DNA of 10,899 nucleotides from DASSRQ01 sp035701665 (GCA_035701665.1 DASSRQ010000213.1:1-10899); one strand, 5' to 3'. Positions 1-6,946 are shown, numbered from the stretch's first letter. Notes: generated by a model from the sequence alone, not told the origin. Translations and numbers: made by a program.

Positions 1-242
1 CGCCGGCCGGCCGAATCTACCGGATCGTCCATCCGGAACTGCGCCTCGAACGACGGCGCGTCCAAGCCGCGCACGCGGGCAAGCGTGCGATCGGCGTAAT
101 CGCTTTCGTCCACGGTACCGCCCGGAAAGACGTAAGCGTGCGGAACGAAGTGGCTTGCGCCGCTTCGCCTGACCATCAGGATTTCGAAGCCCCCGCCGCC
201 GGCTGGGCGTGCGAGCATGACCGTGGCAGCTAGGCGGATCAA
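1..242 (-). CDS. NUDIX hydrolase, N-terminal part (runs off the left edge)
   Basis: The minus strand reads about 80 residues in frame from a TTG at 242-240 to the window edge. It begins MIRLAATVMLARP and continues through FEILMVRRS to YVFPGGTVDESD. The hydrophobic first strand, the LMVRRS strand and the FPGG turn near residues 39-42 are the usual N-terminal signature of NUDIX hydrolases, especially the longer type with an insertion before the Nudix box. The Nudix box itself (GX5EX7REUXEEXGU) lies beyond the edge, so catalytic competence and substrate cannot be judged. I chose the TTG start because a GAGG (complement of 249-252) sits 6 nt upstream and the RLAATV stretch is typical of the family's first residues. 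An internal ATG at codon 9 is the alternative start. The gene is divergent from the secreted-protein gene at 279. Confidence 0.78.
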   Translation of the reverse strand, partial: MIRLAATVMLARPAGGGGFEILMVRRSGASHFVPHAYVFPGGTVDESDYADRTLARVRGLDAPSFEAQFRMDDPVDSAGR

Positions 243-248
243 GTGGAA

Positions 249-252
249 CCTC
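249..252 (-). promoter_or_regulatory. Ribosome binding site deciding the TTG start of the NUDIX gene
   Basis: GAGG on the minus strand lies 6 nt before the TTG at 242-240. It supports TTG over the ATG eight codons further in, which lacks a comparable site. It falls inside the 36-nt space between the two divergent starts. Confidence 0.45.
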
Positions 253-278
253 GTGAGACCGGGTATCGTTATCGAGCT

Positions 279-701
279 ATGAAAACGCGTTTTGTCGCCG
301 GTTTCGGCGCCGTCCTGTTCTCACTTCTGAGCGCCTTTGCGCTCGCGGACGCGCAGACCTCACCGGCTACCCCTGCGCCGGCTAAAACCGCAGCACCCAA
401 CCCCGCCCCCAGCATCCCCGCGGGCCTTCAGCAAGACGCGGTCAACGCACTCGGCAATCTGGTGAAGTCCGCCTTCGGCTGGAACGACACCGAGTCGTGG
501 GGCCAAGTCGTGTTCTATAAGGGTTACGAGATGCAGGTCCGCCAGCAGCTGAACCGCTATCGCGAGATCCATCTGCACAAAGGCACCGTGATCAACCCGC
601 GCGGATATTCGATCAAAGAAGGGTCGACCGTTGACGTGAAAGGCCGTCCGAATGCCGACGGCTCGCTCAACGCGGATATGATCGTCGTACAGAACCCGTA
701 A
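279..701 (+). CDS. Secreted protein of unknown function with a small beta-rich C-terminal domain
   Basis: This 140-residue protein starts with a clear signal peptide: MKTRF, a hydrophobic core (VAGFGAVLFSLLSAFAL), then an ADA-Q cleavage site near residue 24. A Pro/Ala-rich linker follows (about residues 25-48), then a helix-like segment, then a beta-rich region of about 70 residues with the phrases IHLHKGTVINPRG and TVDVKGRPNADGSLNADMIVV. The pattern of I.LH.GTVI.P.G..., V.V.G, DG...A..I.V resembles small OB-like or DUF5666-like extracytoplasmic domains. I cannot assign a named family. I chose ATG 279 because it places the signal peptide at the N-terminus. A GTG at 243 is in frame, has AGGCGG 5 nt upstream and would add 12 residues, so it is a real alternative. 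The isomerase gene follows after 2 nt, suggesting co-transcription. Confidence 0.7.
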   Translation: MKTRFVAGFGAVLFSLLSAFALADAQTSPATPAPAKTAAPNPAPSIPAGLQQDAVNALGNLVKSAFGWNDTESWGQVVFYKGYEMQVRQQLNRYREIHLHKGTVINPRGYSIKEGSTVDVKGRPNADGSLNADMIVVQNP

Positions 702-703
702 GC

Positions 704-1138
704 TTGCAGATAGCACTCGGCAGCGATGAGAAAACGCCGCTCACGGATGCGCTCGAAAAAGCGCTTCGCGAGCGGGGCTGCCGCGTGCAACTGCACGGTG
801 CCTTAGCCGAAGATGCCGACGATAGTTGGCCGTCCGTCGGCACCCTCGTCGCAAATGCCGTCGCCGGCGGTTCGTGCGAGAGCGGCATCGTCTGCTGCTG
901 GAGCGGAACGGGCGTGAGCATTGCGGCGAACAAAGTTCCGGGAATTCGCGCCGCACTCTGCGGCGATGCCGAGACCGCCGCATTGGCGCGCACGTGGAAC
1001 GACGCAAACGTGCTCGCGCTCAGCTTACGCGTCACGCCGCCGGACGCGGTCGATGCGATCCTCGACCGTTGGTTCGCGGCCGAGCCGACATCCGATCCGC
1101 GGTACCGCGCGATGATCGATCGAGTCTCCCGGACCTAA
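704..1138 (+). CDS. RpiB/LacA/LacB-family sugar-phosphate isomerase, divergent
   Basis: This 144-residue cytosolic protein has the Rossmann-like layout of ribose-5-phosphate isomerase B: first strand MQIALGSD, then GIVCCWSGTGVSIAANK (residues 61-77), then VPGIRAALC and NDANVLALSLR (residues 99-109). The family interconverts aldose and ketose phosphates, classically ribose 5-phosphate and ribulose 5-phosphate in the pentose phosphate pathway. Aligned through SIAANK, Cys65 matches the catalytic cysteine of E. coli RpiB (ICGTG). The histidine after the first aspartate (SDH in E. coli) is Glu9, and the histidine of the usual HND motif is Trp98. The CWSGTG loop also differs from CGTG. Substrate is therefore uncertain, and rpiB should not be assumed. 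The start is TTG, 2 nt after the preceding stop, and it places the first beta strand correctly. There is no strong Shine-Dalgarno sequence, so coupling to the upstream gene is likely. Confidence 0.8.
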   Translation: MQIALGSDEKTPLTDALEKALRERGCRVQLHGALAEDADDSWPSVGTLVANAVAGGSCESGIVCCWSGTGVSIAANKVPGIRAALCGDAETAALARTWNDANVLALSLRVTPPDAVDAILDRWFAAEPTSDPRYRAMIDRVSRT

Positions 1139-1193
1139 ATCCAAGATCTCTTTCCGCCCGTTACGGAAGGCGTAATCGTTTCTTCCGTTGCTC

Positions 1194-1203
1194 AGGAAAG
1201 GGA
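1194..1203 (+). promoter_or_regulatory. Ribosome binding site of the 1210 gene
   Basis: The purine run AGGAAAGGGA ends 6 nt before the ATG at 1210. It fixes the start of the secreted protein at 1210 although the reading frame is open far upstream (from 826) through the isomerase gene. Confidence 0.6.
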
Positions 1204-1209
1204 TACTCG

Positions 1210-1812
1210 ATGTCCATTCTTCATAAAATCGCCGCGTCGGCGGCCATTCTTGCACTGTGCGCACCTGCAGCCGCTTCGGCCAAGATGATGCCGAACGTCG
1301 TAGCGCAGCCTTCGCGTTTCTCGGGTCCCGGTGTCTATACCGGCGCGCCCGCGCTTCCCGTTACGCTCTCCATGGTCGTCGCCGGCGGCGGCCCGGCGCA
1401 CTTCAGCACCGTCACGCTCGTCAAGGGGCTCACGGGCGCGAAGTTCGATGCCGAGATGGCCAAACTCACGAGCCAGTACGGCAAAGAAAAGGTCGGGAAC
1501 TTCGTCACCGTCTTCGACTACGTCGTTTCGGACACGTTGAAGATCGTCACGGCAAAGAACATCGCGCTTCCCAAGACGCCGGCTCCGGATCCGCATGACG
1601 GCAAAGCGCTCGCGGCGGCACTTTGGGGCGCGGGCCAAACCGGCGCGGGCTTCAACGTCGAAGTAATGCTCGATCGCGCGGTTTCGCATCCGATCCACGT
1701 ACAAGTGATGAACGACATCGACGCAAAGTACGGCGTCGCTAAAGATGCCGACTATCACGCGATCCTCAATACCGCGATGCACGATCTCGCATCGGTGTAC
1801 GGACTGAAATAA
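1210..1812 (+). CDS. Secreted protein of unknown family
   Basis: This 200-residue protein has a strong signal peptide: MSILHK, a hydrophobic core AASAAILALCAPAAA, then an ASA-K cleavage site after residue 24. The cysteine in the core lacks a proper lipobox (Leu precedes it), so signal peptidase I processing is more likely than lipoprotein anchoring. The mature part has no further cysteine and no membrane span. It has a phrase VYTGAPALPVTLSMVVAGGGPAHFSTVTLVKGL, a central Lys-rich stretch ending TVFDYVVSD, and a second half with NVEVMLDRAVSHPIHVQVMNDIDAKYG, where alternating hydrophobic residues suggest beta strands. The C-terminal 30 residues look helical. I recognise no family. The start is fixed by a good ribosome binding site. 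The gene sits 71 nt after the isomerase and is followed 23 nt later by a terminator, so it probably ends the transcription unit. Confidence 0.72.
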   Translation: MSILHKIAASAAILALCAPAAASAKMMPNVVAQPSRFSGPGVYTGAPALPVTLSMVVAGGGPAHFSTVTLVKGLTGAKFDAEMAKLTSQYGKEKVGNFVTVFDYVVSDTLKIVTAKNIALPKTPAPDPHDGKALAAALWGAGQTGAGFNVEVMLDRAVSHPIHVQVMNDIDAKYGVAKDADYHAILNTAMHDLASVYGLK

Positions 1813-1835
1813 ACGAGACCGCAGAGAGAAGAAAA

Positions 1836-1864
1836 GGCCACGCAACCGCGTGGCCTCTTTCTTT
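1836..1864. terminator. Rho-independent terminator, probably bidirectional
   Basis: GGCCACGC (1836-1843), a four-base AACC loop and GCGTGGCC (1848-1855) form a perfect 8-bp GC-rich stem followed by TCTTTCTTT. It lies 23 nt after the stop of the 1210 gene. On the minus strand the same stem is followed by TTTTCTTCTC, so it could also stop transcripts leaving the VKOR gene, whose stop is about 130 nt away. Nothing else is recognisable between 1865 and 1986. Confidence 0.85.
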
Positions 1865-1986
1865 ATCATGCACCGGGCGGCAGGCTCAGCTCCCGAAATT
1901 CCGGCGACTGTCCGTTATTGAGCTATCCTCTGCAGACACGAGCATGATACCCACGAACTCGCGCGGCAAACGAGGGACGCAAGTCC

Positions 1987-2376
1987 CTAACGATGGACCG
2001 TAAGGACGATGACCAATGCGGCCAATAGCCAATTTACGCCGTGTGCGGTCCAGCAATACGGGCAGCTCCGCCTTGTAACGTAGAGCAAGCTGTAGCCCAG
2101 ATATACGGAGGTCGCCGCGGCGGCCAACGAAGCGGCGAGTGCCGCCAAGAGCACGATGCCGGAGCCGAACCATGCAACCAGCGCCAGCGCGGCGTAGTAG
2201 ACGCTTCCGAACAACGCGTTGGGCAGCCCGGCGAAAAGGCGCGCGCGCGGCGTTTGAACGACACTGGGCTCGTCTAACTCGCCTTTGGATGCGCGGACGG
2301 TCTTGCGAAGCATAAAGACGGAAGCGTAAAACCCGACGGCGCATAGGAGCGTAATGACCAACCGGACCCCGAGCAT
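1987..2376 (-). CDS. VKOR-family membrane protein, short form lacking loop cysteines
   Basis: This 129-residue integral membrane protein has about four hydrophobic segments (residues 3-22, 53-72, 73-98 and 112-127). The motif RRSCPYCWTAHGVNW (CxxC at Cys105 and Cys108, at the start of the last helix) with the earlier GLPNALFGSVYY phrase identifies the vitamin K epoxide reductase fold. In bacteria this fold oxidises a DsbA-like partner in the periplasm and passes electrons to quinone. The family normally carries a second cysteine pair in the loop after helix 1, which relays electrons. Here that loop (about residues 24-50) has none, and the only other cysteine is Cys12 inside helix 1. No fused thioredoxin domain and no DsbA gene are visible. 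The start is ATG with GGAGG 6 nt upstream. It is divergent from the 2389 gene. Confidence 0.8.
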   Translation of the reverse strand: MLGVRLVITLLCAVGFYASVFMLRKTVRASKGELDEPSVVQTPRARLFAGLPNALFGSVYYAALALVAWFGSGIVLLAALAASLAAAATSVYLGYSLLYVTRRSCPYCWTAHGVNWLLAALVIVLTVHR

Positions 2377-2382
2377 CTACCG

Positions 2383-2387
2383 CCTCC
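2383..2387 (-). promoter_or_regulatory. Strong ribosome binding site of the VKOR gene
   Basis: GGAGG on the minus strand with a 6-nt spacer to the ATG at 2376-2374. It occupies most of the 12 nt between the two divergent starts, so no promoter can fit in the gap between these genes. Confidence 0.7.
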
Positions 2388-2388
2388 G

Positions 2389-3048
2389 TTGAAATCGGTT
2401 CACCGGCGCATAGCCGGCCTCGCGCTGCTGGTTCTCTCGTTTGTGCTTGCAGCACTGGCAATCCGCTATCAGCCGCAGGTCGAGCATTTTATCAAGTCCA
2501 TCGGGCCGGCTACGGCCGTCCCGATCGCGATTGCCATCTTTGCCATCGTGGCATCGGCGCCGTTCTCCGTGACGGATGCGCTCGCTATTATGAACGGCGC
2601 GATCTTCAATCCATTCTGGGGCTCGATCATCAACGCGGTCGGTCTGGTAATCGCCGGCGTCATCGGCTACTGGATCGCCGGACACGCAACGCACGGCATG
2701 GATCTCGACGGAATGCTCAGACGGCTTCCGCCGTGGGTCAAACGCTTTAAGATCGGCTCGCCGATGTTCCTTATCGCCGTACGCATTATACCGGGCTTCG
2801 GCGGAACCGTGGCGACGGCCACTGCGGCGGCACTGCGCGTGCCGGTTTGGATTCACGTCATGTGCATGTGCGCGGTCGCGATCCCCGTCTGCACGATTTT
2901 GGCGATCTTCGGCGACCGGGCAGTCGAAGCGATTCACGGGGCAGAAAGCCGGGCGCACATGTATCTACTGCACCACCATCCGCACTTTCCGCGCTTTCCG
3001 CGCCGCCACCGCGCCGCGCCGGCTCCCACTCCGGGGCCGCGCGTATGA
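2389..3048 (+). CDS. TVP38/TMEM64 (SNARE-associated/DedA-like) family membrane protein
   Basis: This 219-residue integral membrane protein has an N-terminal helix (residues 8-26), a hydrophobic segment at 41-57, reentrant-like stretches around FSVTDALAIMNGAIFNPFWGS (59-79), a helix at 80-98, then FLIAVRIIPGFGGTVATATAAALRV (127-151) and a last helix at 153-174. The spacing of the two Gly/Pro-rich half-hairpins and the R-I-I-P-G motif at Arg132 match the TVP38/TMEM64 family, related to DedA transporters and lipid scramblases. Substrate is unknown. The C-terminal 30 residues are rich in His, Arg and Pro, which is not a normal family feature. The start is TTG 2389, the only start codon between the in-frame stop at 2344 and the first helix. 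It has no Shine-Dalgarno sequence. It heads a five-gene coupled run: its TGA overlaps the ATG of the RNase D gene. Confidence 0.78.
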   Translation: MKSVHRRIAGLALLVLSFVLAALAIRYQPQVEHFIKSIGPATAVPIAIAIFAIVASAPFSVTDALAIMNGAIFNPFWGSIINAVGLVIAGVIGYWIAGHATHGMDLDGMLRRLPPWVKRFKIGSPMFLIAVRIIPGFGGTVATATAAALRVPVWIHVMCMCAVAIPVCTILAIFGDRAVEAIHGAESRAHMYLLHHHPHFPRFPRRHRAAPAPTPGPRV

Positions 3049-4220
3049 ACGGTGTGACGATGGTCCGCACTGCGGGCGAGCTGCAGGCGTTGTGCGAGCG
3101 GATCGCAGCGGCGCCGCACGTCGGATTGGATACCGAGTTTCATAACGAACGCACGTTCACCGCGCGCTTGATGGTCGTGCAGCTCTCGTTCGACGACGGT
3201 TTCGCCATCGTCGATCCGCTTGCCCTCGACGATCTGCGTCCGCTCATAGAAGCGTTGAGCAACACGCTGGTGGTTGGTCACGCACTGACGAGCGATCTGA
3301 AAATCTTCGCCGATCGATTCGATGCGGTGCCGCCGAACGTGTTCGATTGCCAAGCCGCCGCGGCGTTCTTAGGATTCGGCATGTCGATCTCGCTCGCCGA
3401 TCTCGTTCGCGATCTGTGCGGCGTGCGCTTGAAAAAATCCCAGACCGTCAGCGATTGGTCGACGCGGCCTCTGACCGAACGGCAGATGGAGTACCTCGTC
3501 GACGACGTCGCGCATCTGCTCGATATGCACGAAACGATCGTGCGCCGCCTGAAAGAAGCCGGGCGCTACGAGTGGGCGATGGAAGAGTGCGAATCGCTCG
3601 GACGCATCGAGCGGTACCGCACCGACGAACGGCGCGCGTACGGACGCATTCCCGGTGCAAACCGGATGAACCGGCGCGAACTGGGCGTCCTGTCGGAACT
3701 CGTGAAGATGCGCGAGAAGATTGCGCGCGATCGCGATCTGCCGCTGAAGTACATCATGGCGGACGACGTGCTCGGCGGCATTGCCGTGTTGCGTCCGCAC
3801 CGCATCGAAGATCTCGAACAACTGCGGCGCGTCGACGCGGGAACGCGGCGTTCGCTCGGCTCGCAAATATTGGAAGCCGTGCGCCGCGGCGAAGCGTTGC
3901 CCGAGGCCGGCCTGCCCGAAAAGTTCGCGCGGCCGCTTGGCAACTCGCGCGAGACGCTCGTTTCGCTGATGAGCGTGGTCGTGGGCGAGATCGCCAGGGA
4001 GAACGAGCTTCCGGCAAGTTTGCTGGTGCCGCGATCGGCGCTGGAGCGGCTTGCGCGCGAGGTTCCGGCCGAGCGCAGCGAGTTCGAACACGCGCTGGAC
4101 GTCTCCGATTGGCGTACGCGCCTGGTCGGCGACCGTTTATGGCGACTTTTGTCGGGCGAAAGCGTGCTTCGCATCGAAGGCTACGCCTCGGGCGACCCGC
4201 GAATTAGCATTCAGTCATGA
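3045..4220 (+). CDS. rnd: Ribonuclease D (DEDDy 3'-5' exoribonuclease)
   Basis: This 391-residue cytosolic enzyme trims the 3' ends of tRNA precursors and other structured RNAs. Exonuclease motif I is GLDTEF (Asp29, Glu31), motif II is GHALTSDLKIF (Asp84), and motif III is YLVDD (Tyr150, Asp154); together these give the complete DEDDy set of metal ligands and the tyrosine. Residues about 208-287 (NRRELGVLSELVKMREKIARD onward) form an HRDC domain. Residues about 300-378, with SDWRTRLVGDRLWRLLSGES, look like the second, degenerate HRDC domain seen in RNase D. Length is normal (E. coli has 375). The frame is open upstream to 2847, but the ATG at 3045 overlaps the TVP38 stop as ATGA and begins just before the first domain strand. 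An internal ATG at 3060 is a weaker alternative. Confidence 0.92.
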   Translation: MNGVTMVRTAGELQALCERIAAAPHVGLDTEFHNERTFTARLMVVQLSFDDGFAIVDPLALDDLRPLIEALSNTLVVGHALTSDLKIFADRFDAVPPNVFDCQAAAAFLGFGMSISLADLVRDLCGVRLKKSQTVSDWSTRPLTERQMEYLVDDVAHLLDMHETIVRRLKEAGRYEWAMEECESLGRIERYRTDERRAYGRIPGANRMNRRELGVLSELVKMREKIARDRDLPLKYIMADDVLGGIAVLRPHRIEDLEQLRRVDAGTRRSLGSQILEAVRRGEALPEAGLPEKFARPLGNSRETLVSLMSVVVGEIARENELPASLLVPRSALERLAREVPAERSEFEHALDVSDWRTRLVGDRLWRLLSGESVLRIEGYASGDPRISIQS

Positions 4221-6946
4221 ATCAGCATCCGGATAGCTTTAAAGCGCTGGACCGCCTTTCGGTCGGCGCTCGCTCGTATTCTTATGTCCGCCTGTCGGCG
4301 CTGGAAGAGGCCGGCATCGGCGATCTCAAGCGCATGCCGTATTCGCTGAAGATTCTGCTCGAGAATCTGCTGCGTTTCGAAGACGGCCGCTCCGTTCGCA
4401 AGGAAGATATCGAAGCGCTCGCGCGCTGGTCGCCGGCCAAGCACACCGATCGCGAGATCGCGTACCGCCCGGCACGCGTGCTGCTGCAAGATTTCACCGG
4501 TGTTCCCTGCGTCGTCGATCTTGCGGCGATGCGCGACGCGATGGCGGCGATGGGCGGCGATCCGAAAGCGATCAACCCGCTGCAGCCGGTGGAACTGGTG
4601 ATCGATCACTCGGTGCAGGTGGATGCGTTCGGCAGCTCCGATGCGATCGCTAAGAACGCGGAACTCGAGTTCGCGCGCAACCGCGAACGGTATGCGTTCT
4701 TGAAGTGGGGACAGCACGCGCTCGACGGTTTTCGCGCGGTGCCGCCGGACACCGGCATCGTGCATCAAGTCAACATCGAGTTTCTTGCGCGCGTCGTCTT
4801 CGGTGACGAAAAGACGGGCTTCGCTTATCCCGATACGGTCGTGGGCACCGACTCGCACACGACCATGGCAAACGGCTTAGGCGTTCTCGCGTGGGGCGTC
4901 GGCGGCATCGAAGCGGAAGCGGCGATGCTCGGCCAGCCGGTTACGATGCTGATTCCGGACGTTATCGGCGTGAAGATCACCGGCGCGCTGCGCGAAGGCG
5001 TGACCGCAACGGATCTCGTGCTGACGGTGACGCAGCTGCTTCGTAAGAAGGGCGTCGTCGGAAAGTTCGTCGAGTTTTACGGCGCAGGCTTGGATCACCT
5101 GAGCGTGAGCGATCGCGTGACCATCGGCAACATGTCGCCGGAGTACGGATCGACATGCGCCATCTTCCCGATCGACGATCAGACGCTGGAATATTTGCGT
5201 TTGACGGGACGTCCCGCCGAACAGATCGCGCTGGTCGAAGCCTACGCGCGCGCGCAGGGCATGTTCCGTACGGCCGAGTCGCCCGAACCGCACTTCACCG
5301 ATACCGTAGAACTCGATCTGTCCACGGTGACGCCGAGCCTTGCCGGCCCGCGCCGTCCGCAGGATCGCGTTGCGCTGGACGAAGTCAAAGCCGGATTCAC
5401 GAAGGCGATGCAAGAGTGGGCGACGGCGCGCGATGCGCAGCCCAACAGCGCGGCGGCACGTATGCAGAGCGAAGGCGGCGCAGGCGTCGCCGTCGCCGAG
5501 AAAACGAAAGTGGTGGACGGCTCGGTCGTGATCGCCGCGATTACGAGCTGTACGAATACGAGCAATCCGTCCGTGCTCATCGCCGCGGGGCTGCTCGCGC
5601 GAAATGCCGTCGAACGCGGATTGAACCGCAAGCCGTGGGTGAAGACCTCGCTCGCGCCCGGCTCCAAAGTCGTTACCGAGTATCTTGCGAAGTCCGGTCT
5701 GCAGCCGTATCTGGACCAGATCGGCTTCAACATCGTCGGCTACGGGTGTACGACGTGCATCGGCAACAGCGGACCGCTTCCCACCGAGATCGCCGAAGCC
5801 GTCGCTGAGGACGATTCGATCGTCGCGGCCGTGCTTTCGGGTAACCGCAATTTCGAAGGCCGCATTCACCCGCAAGTCCGTGCGAACTATCTCGCATCGC
5901 CGCCGCTCGTCGTTGCGTATGCGCTCGCCGGGAAGATGGACATCGATCTAACGGCCGAGCCGATCGGCACCGACAAGAACGGCGCGCCGGTCATGCTTAA
6001 AGATATCTGGCCCGCGAACGACGAGATCGCGCAAGTCATTGCCAAATCGATCGACGACGCAATGTTCAAAGCAACGTACAGCGACGTGTTCCGCGGCGAC
6101 GACAACTGGGCGAAACTGGACGTTCCCGAAGGCGAACGGTACGCGTGGGATCCGCAGTCGGAGTACGTCAAAAACCCGCCGTACTTCGAAAATATGTCGG
6201 CCGATCCGCAAGGCGTCAGCGATATCCGCAACGCGCGCGCGCTCGCGGTGCTCGGCGATAGCGTCACGACCGACCATATCTCGCCGGCAGGCAATATCTC
6301 GAAGACGAGTCCGGCCGCGAAATACTTGATGGAGCACGGCGTTCAGCCGGCAGACTTCAACTCGTACGGTGCACGCCGCGGAAACCACGAGGTGATGGTT
6401 CGCGGAACGTTCGCAAACGTTCGCCTGCGCAATCTGCTCGTTCCCGGCGTCGAAGGCGGCGTTACGCGTTATCTTCCGACCGACGAGCAGATGTCGATCT
6501 TCGATGCGTCGACCCTTTACAAGCGCGATGGAACGCCGCTTATCGTGGTTGCCGGCAAAGAGTACGGGTCGGGTTCGTCGCGCGACTGGGCGGCGAAAGG
6601 GCCGTATCTGCTCGGCATCCGCGCCGTCATCGCCGAATCGTTCGAACGCATCCACCGCAGCAATCTCATCGGTATGGGTATCCTGCCGCTCGAGTTCGAA
6701 GGCGGTGCGGATCGCACGACGTACGGCCTGACGGGCGAAGAGACGTTCGACATCACCGGACTCGAAGGCGGTATCACGCCGCGTATGCACGCGCACGTAC
6801 GCGCGGTGGACGCGAGCGGAAGAACCATCGAGTTCAAAGCGCGCGTGCGCATCGATACGCCCGACGAAGCGGAGTACTACCGCCACGGCGGCATTCTGCA
6901 ATACGTTCTGCGCCAGTTGCGCGCGCGTCAAACCGCCGGCGTATGA
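4217..6946 (+). CDS. acnA: Aconitate hydratase A (AcnA/IRP-type)
   Basis: This 909-residue enzyme interconverts citrate and isocitrate in the TCA cycle using a [4Fe-4S] cluster. The cluster ligands are Cys445 in AITSCTNTSNPS and Cys511 and Cys514 in GCTTCIGNSGPLP. Upstream, residues 200-235 carry VGTDSHTTMANGLGVLAWGVGGIEAE, the substrate-contacting Asp/Ser/His region. The C-terminal swivelling domain contains GDSVTTDHISPAG and EYGSGSSRDWAAKGP (about residues 782-794), with the arginine (Arg789) that binds the substrate carboxylate. Length and architecture match the AcnA/IRP1 branch (E. coli AcnA, 891), not AcnB. The ATG overlaps the RNase D stop as ATGA with no Shine-Dalgarno sequence, implying translational coupling. 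Aconitases of this branch can bind RNA when they lose the cluster; nothing here tests that. Confidence 0.96.
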   Translation: MNQHPDSFKALDRLSVGARSYSYVRLSALEEAGIGDLKRMPYSLKILLENLLRFEDGRSVRKEDIEALARWSPAKHTDREIAYRPARVLLQDFTGVPCVVDLAAMRDAMAAMGGDPKAINPLQPVELVIDHSVQVDAFGSSDAIAKNAELEFARNRERYAFLKWGQHALDGFRAVPPDTGIVHQVNIEFLARVVFGDEKTGFAYPDTVVGTDSHTTMANGLGVLAWGVGGIEAEAAMLGQPVTMLIPDVIGVKITGALREGVTATDLVLTVTQLLRKKGVVGKFVEFYGAGLDHLSVSDRVTIGNMSPEYGSTCAIFPIDDQTLEYLRLTGRPAEQIALVEAYARAQGMFRTAESPEPHFTDTVELDLSTVTPSLAGPRRPQDRVALDEVKAGFTKAMQEWATARDAQPNSAAARMQSEGGAGVAVAEKTKVVDGSVVIAAITSCTNTSNPSVLIAAGLLARNAVERGLNRKPWVKTSLAPGSKVVTEYLAKSGLQPYLDQIGFNIVGYGCTTCIGNSGPLPTEIAEAVAEDDSIVAAVLSGNRNFEGRIHPQVRANYLASPPLVVAYALAGKMDIDLTAEPIGTDKNGAPVMLKDIWPANDEIAQVIAKSIDDAMFKATYSDVFRGDDNWAKLDVPEGERYAWDPQSEYVKNPPYFENMSADPQGVSDIRNARALAVLGDSVTTDHISPAGNISKTSPAAKYLMEHGVQPADFNSYGARRGNHEVMVRGTFANVRLRNLLVPGVEGGVTRYLPTDEQMSIFDASTLYKRDGTPLIVVAGKEYGSGSSRDWAAKGPYLLGIRAVIAESFERIHRSNLIGMGILPLEFEGGADRTTYGLTGEETFDITGLEGGITPRMHAHVRAVDASGRTIEFKARVRIDTPDEAEYYRHGGILQYVLRQLRARQTAGV

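Noticed and set aside
1192..1869. A 225-residue minus-strand frame opposite the 1210 gene
   Set aside because: Arg-rich and motif-free, crosses the terminator hairpin, while the plus strand has a signal peptide and ribosome binding site.
1864..1949. Inverted repeat TATCATGC / GCATGATA about 70 nt apart
   Set aside because: Eight bases with a long spacer are expected by chance, and nothing like a mobile element lies between them.
2303..2332. Possible promoter TTGCGA-18 nt-TAAAAC ahead of the TVP38 gene
   Set aside because: Only four of six bases match in each box and it lies inside the VKOR gene; too weak to list without transcription data.
1886..2461. A 191-residue minus-strand frame covering the VKOR gene in another frame
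   Set aside because: The VKOR frame has membrane segments, the CxxC motif and a strong ribosome binding site; this one is Arg-rich without motifs.
4877..6931. Long open frames on the minus strand opposite acnA (4877-5875 and 5948-6931)
   Set aside because: Arg/His/Asp-rich translations with no family motif, lying exactly opposite a complete conserved aconitase; typical of antisense frames in GC-rich genes.
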